Origin: Paracoccaceae bacterium
GTDB lineage: Bacteria > Pseudomonadota > Alphaproteobacteria > Rhodobacterales > Rhodobacteraceae
Length of the DNA: 7,546 nucleotides
Direction of reading: 5' to 3'
Assembly: GCA_020441345.1 (NCBI GenBank)
Contig: JAGRMK010000087.1
Coordinates: forward strand, 1 to 7,546
In this document: positions 5,633 to 7,546 of the stretch, in pieces
Layout: each line of letters begins with the position of its first letter
Position numbering within the stretch: the stretch's first letter is position 1
The notes under the pieces: generated by a model
Seen by the model: the letters and a program-made list of their open reading frames with translations, nothing else
Database searches by the model: none
Told to the model about the DNA's origin: nothing
Translations under genes and position numbers: made by a program

Positions 5633-5821
5633 TCAGCCCTCAGCGACGGCCAAGGCCTCGGCGATGACCTCGGCATCGCCAATGTGGTTGATCAAGGTCA
5701 GAATCAGCCGTGCATTGAAGGCATCGCTCTCGGCCTTGGTCTTGCCTTCGTGTGCATCGATCAACATGGCGTAAACATCGTCCGCGCCGCGGACGTTCGG
5801 TGTGGTCGTCAGCTTGCCCAT
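5633..5821 (-). CDS. DUF2783 family small protein
   Basis: A 62-residue, mostly helical soluble protein: an N-terminal MGKLTTTPN, a charged middle (IDAHEGKTKAESDAFNARL, about 21-39), then a hydrophobic helix and NHIGDAEVIAEAL (45-57). This pattern matches my memory of DUF2783, a family of unknown function found beside FAD-dependent aromatic monooxygenases in alphaproteobacteria. ATG 5821 is chosen over GTG 5827 because AAGGAG at 5835-5830 is 8 nt from the former but only 2 nt from the latter. The ATG follows the monooxygenase stop by 2 bp and its ribosome site lies within that gene's last codons, so the two are co-translated. It might be an accessory or stability partner of the enzyme; that is inference from context only. 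Confidence 0.85.
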   Translation of the reverse strand: MGKLTTTPNVRGADDVYAMLIDAHEGKTKAESDAFNARLILTLINHIGDAEVIAEALAVAEG

Positions 5822-5823
5822 TC

Positions 5824-7458
5824 TCACAGCTCCTTGCCGATGGCGCGCCCCAGCGCGGAGGTTGCGTCGGCCTCGTTCCAGATCTGCCAGCGTGCCGCGA
5901 CATGCTGGTCGGGTCGGATCAGATAGACCGCGCCCTGAGCCGTGCCCAGGTAGCGATCACGCAACAACGCGTTGCCCACGGCGCTCAATTGCAGGATGTC
6001 ACAGGACACCCCATGCGCCGCGAAGCGTTCGGGCACCTCGGCGTCGATGGCGAGGATCTGGAACCGCGCGTCCTTGACAGCACCCAGCTTGCCCAGCAGG
6101 AACCCGTCTCCCAGCGGGGCATCGGGGCAGGGTGAGCCCGGGCGCGTCCGCGCCGGGCCGCCGGGCAACGCATCGGCGCTGTTCAGCCGCGACTCGTCAT
6201 AGGTGCAGGGCACAGACAGACGGCCGGAATTGACGAACGGTCGCGCGAAGGCGTGGTTTTCGGCCAGGTCCAGCACGGCATTGCGGAAGATCTGGCTGAT
6301 CTCGGACTTGGGCGTGATGAAATCCGTGGCGCGGGTGGAATTGAGGATATTTTCGCGCGCGCCATAGATGCGCTCTTCGTCGTAGGTATCGAGCAGCGCA
6401 ACCGGGGCGGTGCCGTCCAGGATCATCTGCAGTTTCCAGGCCAGGTTTTCGGTATCCTGAAGCCCCGAATTGGCGCCACGCGCGCCGAACGGCGAGACCT
6501 GGTGCGCGGCGTCACCGGCAAAGATCACACGCCCGTCGTGGAACTTGGTCATGCGGCGGCACTGGAAGGTATAGATCGACGACCAGACGAGATCGAAGGC
6601 GACCTCTTCGCCGATCATTTGCGCAACCCGGCGGCGCACGTTGTCTTCCTTCAGTTCTTCCTTGCGGTCCACGTCCCAGCCGATCTGGAAGTCGATGCGC
6701 CAGACATCGTCGGGCTGCTTGTGCAGCAGCTGCGAGGCTCCCGCGCCCGAGGGCGGATCGAACCAGAACCAGCGCTCGGTCGGGAAATCGGCCTTCATGC
6801 GCACGTCCGCGATCAGGAAGCTGTCCTTGAACACCTCCCCCTCAAAGCCCAGCCCCAGCATCTCGCGCACCGGCGACGAGGCACCGTCACAGGCGATCAC
6901 CCAATCGGCCGCCACCCGGTACGGGCCATCGGGCGTCATCACCGACAGGGTCACGCCCTCGGCATCCTGTTCGACCGCGTCCACCCGGTTCTTGCCACGG
7001 ATTTCCAGTGGCAGCCCCTGTTCTTGCAAGGCACGTACGTGATCGAGGATGAATTTCTCGAAATACGGCTGCTGCAAGTTGATGAAAGCCGGGAACTTAT
7101 GCCCCTTTTCCGGTAGAAGGTTGAATTCGAAGACCTGCTTTTCGCCGTGGAACACCTTGCCCAGGTTCCACACAACGCCCTTCTCAACGATCGGCTCGCC
7201 GCAACCCAGACGGTCCAGGATTTCCAGCGGGCGCTTGGCGAAGCAGATCGCACGCGAGCCCATACCGATCCCTTCGTGGTCGTCCAACACCAGAACCCTG
7301 GTGCCTTTCAGTGCCAGATCCAGCGCCACGGCCATGCCAATCGGGCCGCCGCCGACCACCACGACCGGGTGACGCACCGGCGCGGCTGCGTCCTGGTCGG
7401 GTGATTTCGCATAGGGATAGGATTTATACGCCAGCGGGTAACGCTCTTGCATGGTCAT
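5824..7458 (-). CDS. MhpA-like FAD-dependent aromatic-ring monooxygenase
   Basis: A 544-residue class A flavoprotein hydroxylase, related to 3-(3-hydroxyphenyl)propionate hydroxylase and phenol-type hydroxylases. It likely adds a hydroxyl to an aromatic acid or phenol using NAD(P)H and O2. The FAD-binding Rossmann motif is G36-x-G38-x-x-G41 (VVVGGGPIGMAVALDLA). The DG motif is C190-D191-G192, and the ribityl-binding motif is FAGDAAHQVSPFGARGAN (313-330). The C-terminal 90 residues form the usual thioredoxin-like domain, with GAVYLIRPDQHVAARW (509-524). Length fits the family. ATG 7458 is preferred because AAGGA (7471-7467) lies 8 nt upstream; ATG 7467 would overlap the previous gene's stop as ATGA but has its ribosome site directly against it. 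The gene lies 5 bp after an upstream frame and 2 bp before the DUF2783 gene, so it is mid-operon. The natural substrate cannot be read from sequence. Confidence 0.9.
   Translation of the reverse strand: MTMQERYPLAYKSYPYAKSPDQDAAAPVRHPVVVVGGGPIGMAVALDLALKGTRVLVLDDHEGIGMGSRAICFAKRPLEILDRLGCGEPIVEKGVVWNLGKVFHGEKQVFEFNLLPEKGHKFPAFINLQQPYFEKFILDHVRALQEQGLPLEIRGKNRVDAVEQDAEGVTLSVMTPDGPYRVAADWVIACDGASSPVREMLGLGFEGEVFKDSFLIADVRMKADFPTERWFWFDPPSGAGASQLLHKQPDDVWRIDFQIGWDVDRKEELKEDNVRRRVAQMIGEEVAFDLVWSSIYTFQCRRMTKFHDGRVIFAGDAAHQVSPFGARGANSGLQDTENLAWKLQMILDGTAPVALLDTYDEERIYGARENILNSTRATDFITPKSEISQIFRNAVLDLAENHAFARPFVNSGRLSVPCTYDESRLNSADALPGGPARTRPGSPCPDAPLGDGFLLGKLGAVKDARFQILAIDAEVPERFAAHGVSCDILQLSAVGNALLRDRYLGTAQGAVYLIRPDQHVAARWQIWNEADATSALGRAIGKEL
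5830..5835 (-). promoter_or_regulatory. Ribosome-binding site of the DUF2783 gene
   Basis: AAGGAG inside the last codons of the monooxygenase (Lys-Glu of its C-terminal GKEL), 8 nt before ATG 5821. It decides the start against the GTG six bases upstream and implies translational coupling. Confidence 0.75.
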
Positions 7459-7463
7459 CGCGC

Positions 7464-7546
7464 TCATCCTTGCAGATCGGCCCACATCTGCTGATCGCGC
7501 TCGGCGGTCCAGATGCGGGGGGTGTCGATGCCGCGCGCCTCGTCAT
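7464..7546 (-). CDS. C-terminal end of an unidentified gene in the monooxygenase operon (partial)
   Basis: Read from the right edge, the minus strand gives 26 codons, beginning DEARGIDTPRIWTAERD and ending in MWADLQG, followed by TGA at 7466-7464. The frame has no stop up to the window edge. The TGA overlaps the potential ATG 7467 of the monooxygenase as ATGA, and the monooxygenase ribosome site AAGGA lies in its last codons; both argue that this is a real coding end translated with the next gene. The fragment is too short to assign a family. By position it could be another enzyme of the same aromatic catabolic pathway. Confidence 0.6.
   Translation of the reverse strand, partial: DEARGIDTPRIWTAERDQQMWADLQG

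Noticed and set aside
6253..7116. Plus-strand frame of 287 residues inside the flavin monooxygenase
   Set aside because: Shadow of the monooxygenase, whose FAD motifs are unambiguous on the minus strand.

Overview
The window is a high-GC alphaproteobacterial chromosome segment, most likely from Rhodobacteraceae. Four things point there: the GC-rich coding style; a CtrA-type TTAAC-N5-GTTAAC box; a DUF2783 protein paired with an aromatic-ring FAD monooxygenase; and a GC-rich intergenic repeat with a GGATATTTT core of the kind I associate with that family (from memory, not searched). No rRNA, tRNA, CRISPR, insertion sequence or phage gene is visible.

Layout: the 3' end of carA (1-351, +) is followed by an 84-bp gap holding a perfect CtrA-type box, then a membrane family-2 glycosyltransferase (436-2418, +) whose N-terminus carries two tandem 24-residue MshEN-type c-di-GMP-binding motifs. 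It meets tail to tail, with 5 bp between stops, a GntR/FCD regulator (2424-3080, -). That regulator is divergent, across 112 bp, from a HAD-family pyrimidine 5'-nucleotidase (3193-3834, +). A small two-helix membrane protein (3954-4193, +) and a UbiH/UbiF-type flavin hydroxylase (4278-5468, +) follow. The gap 5469-5632 is filled by two inverted copies of one repeat, forming a large cruciform or double hairpin between convergent genes. On the minus strand a tightly packed operon enters from the right: the last 26 codons of an unidentified gene (7464-7546), an MhpA-like FAD monooxygenase (5824-7458) and a DUF2783 protein (5633-5821).

Functional picture: most genes are metabolic housekeeping (carbamoyl phosphate, nucleotides, ubiquinone, aromatic catabolism). 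The most interesting unit is the glycosyltransferase. It combines a predicted CtrA-controlled promoter with a predicted c-di-GMP receptor domain, which suggests a surface polysaccharide switched on transcriptionally by the CtrA phosphorelay and allosterically by c-di-GMP. I see no wholly new system such as a defence island or mobile element.
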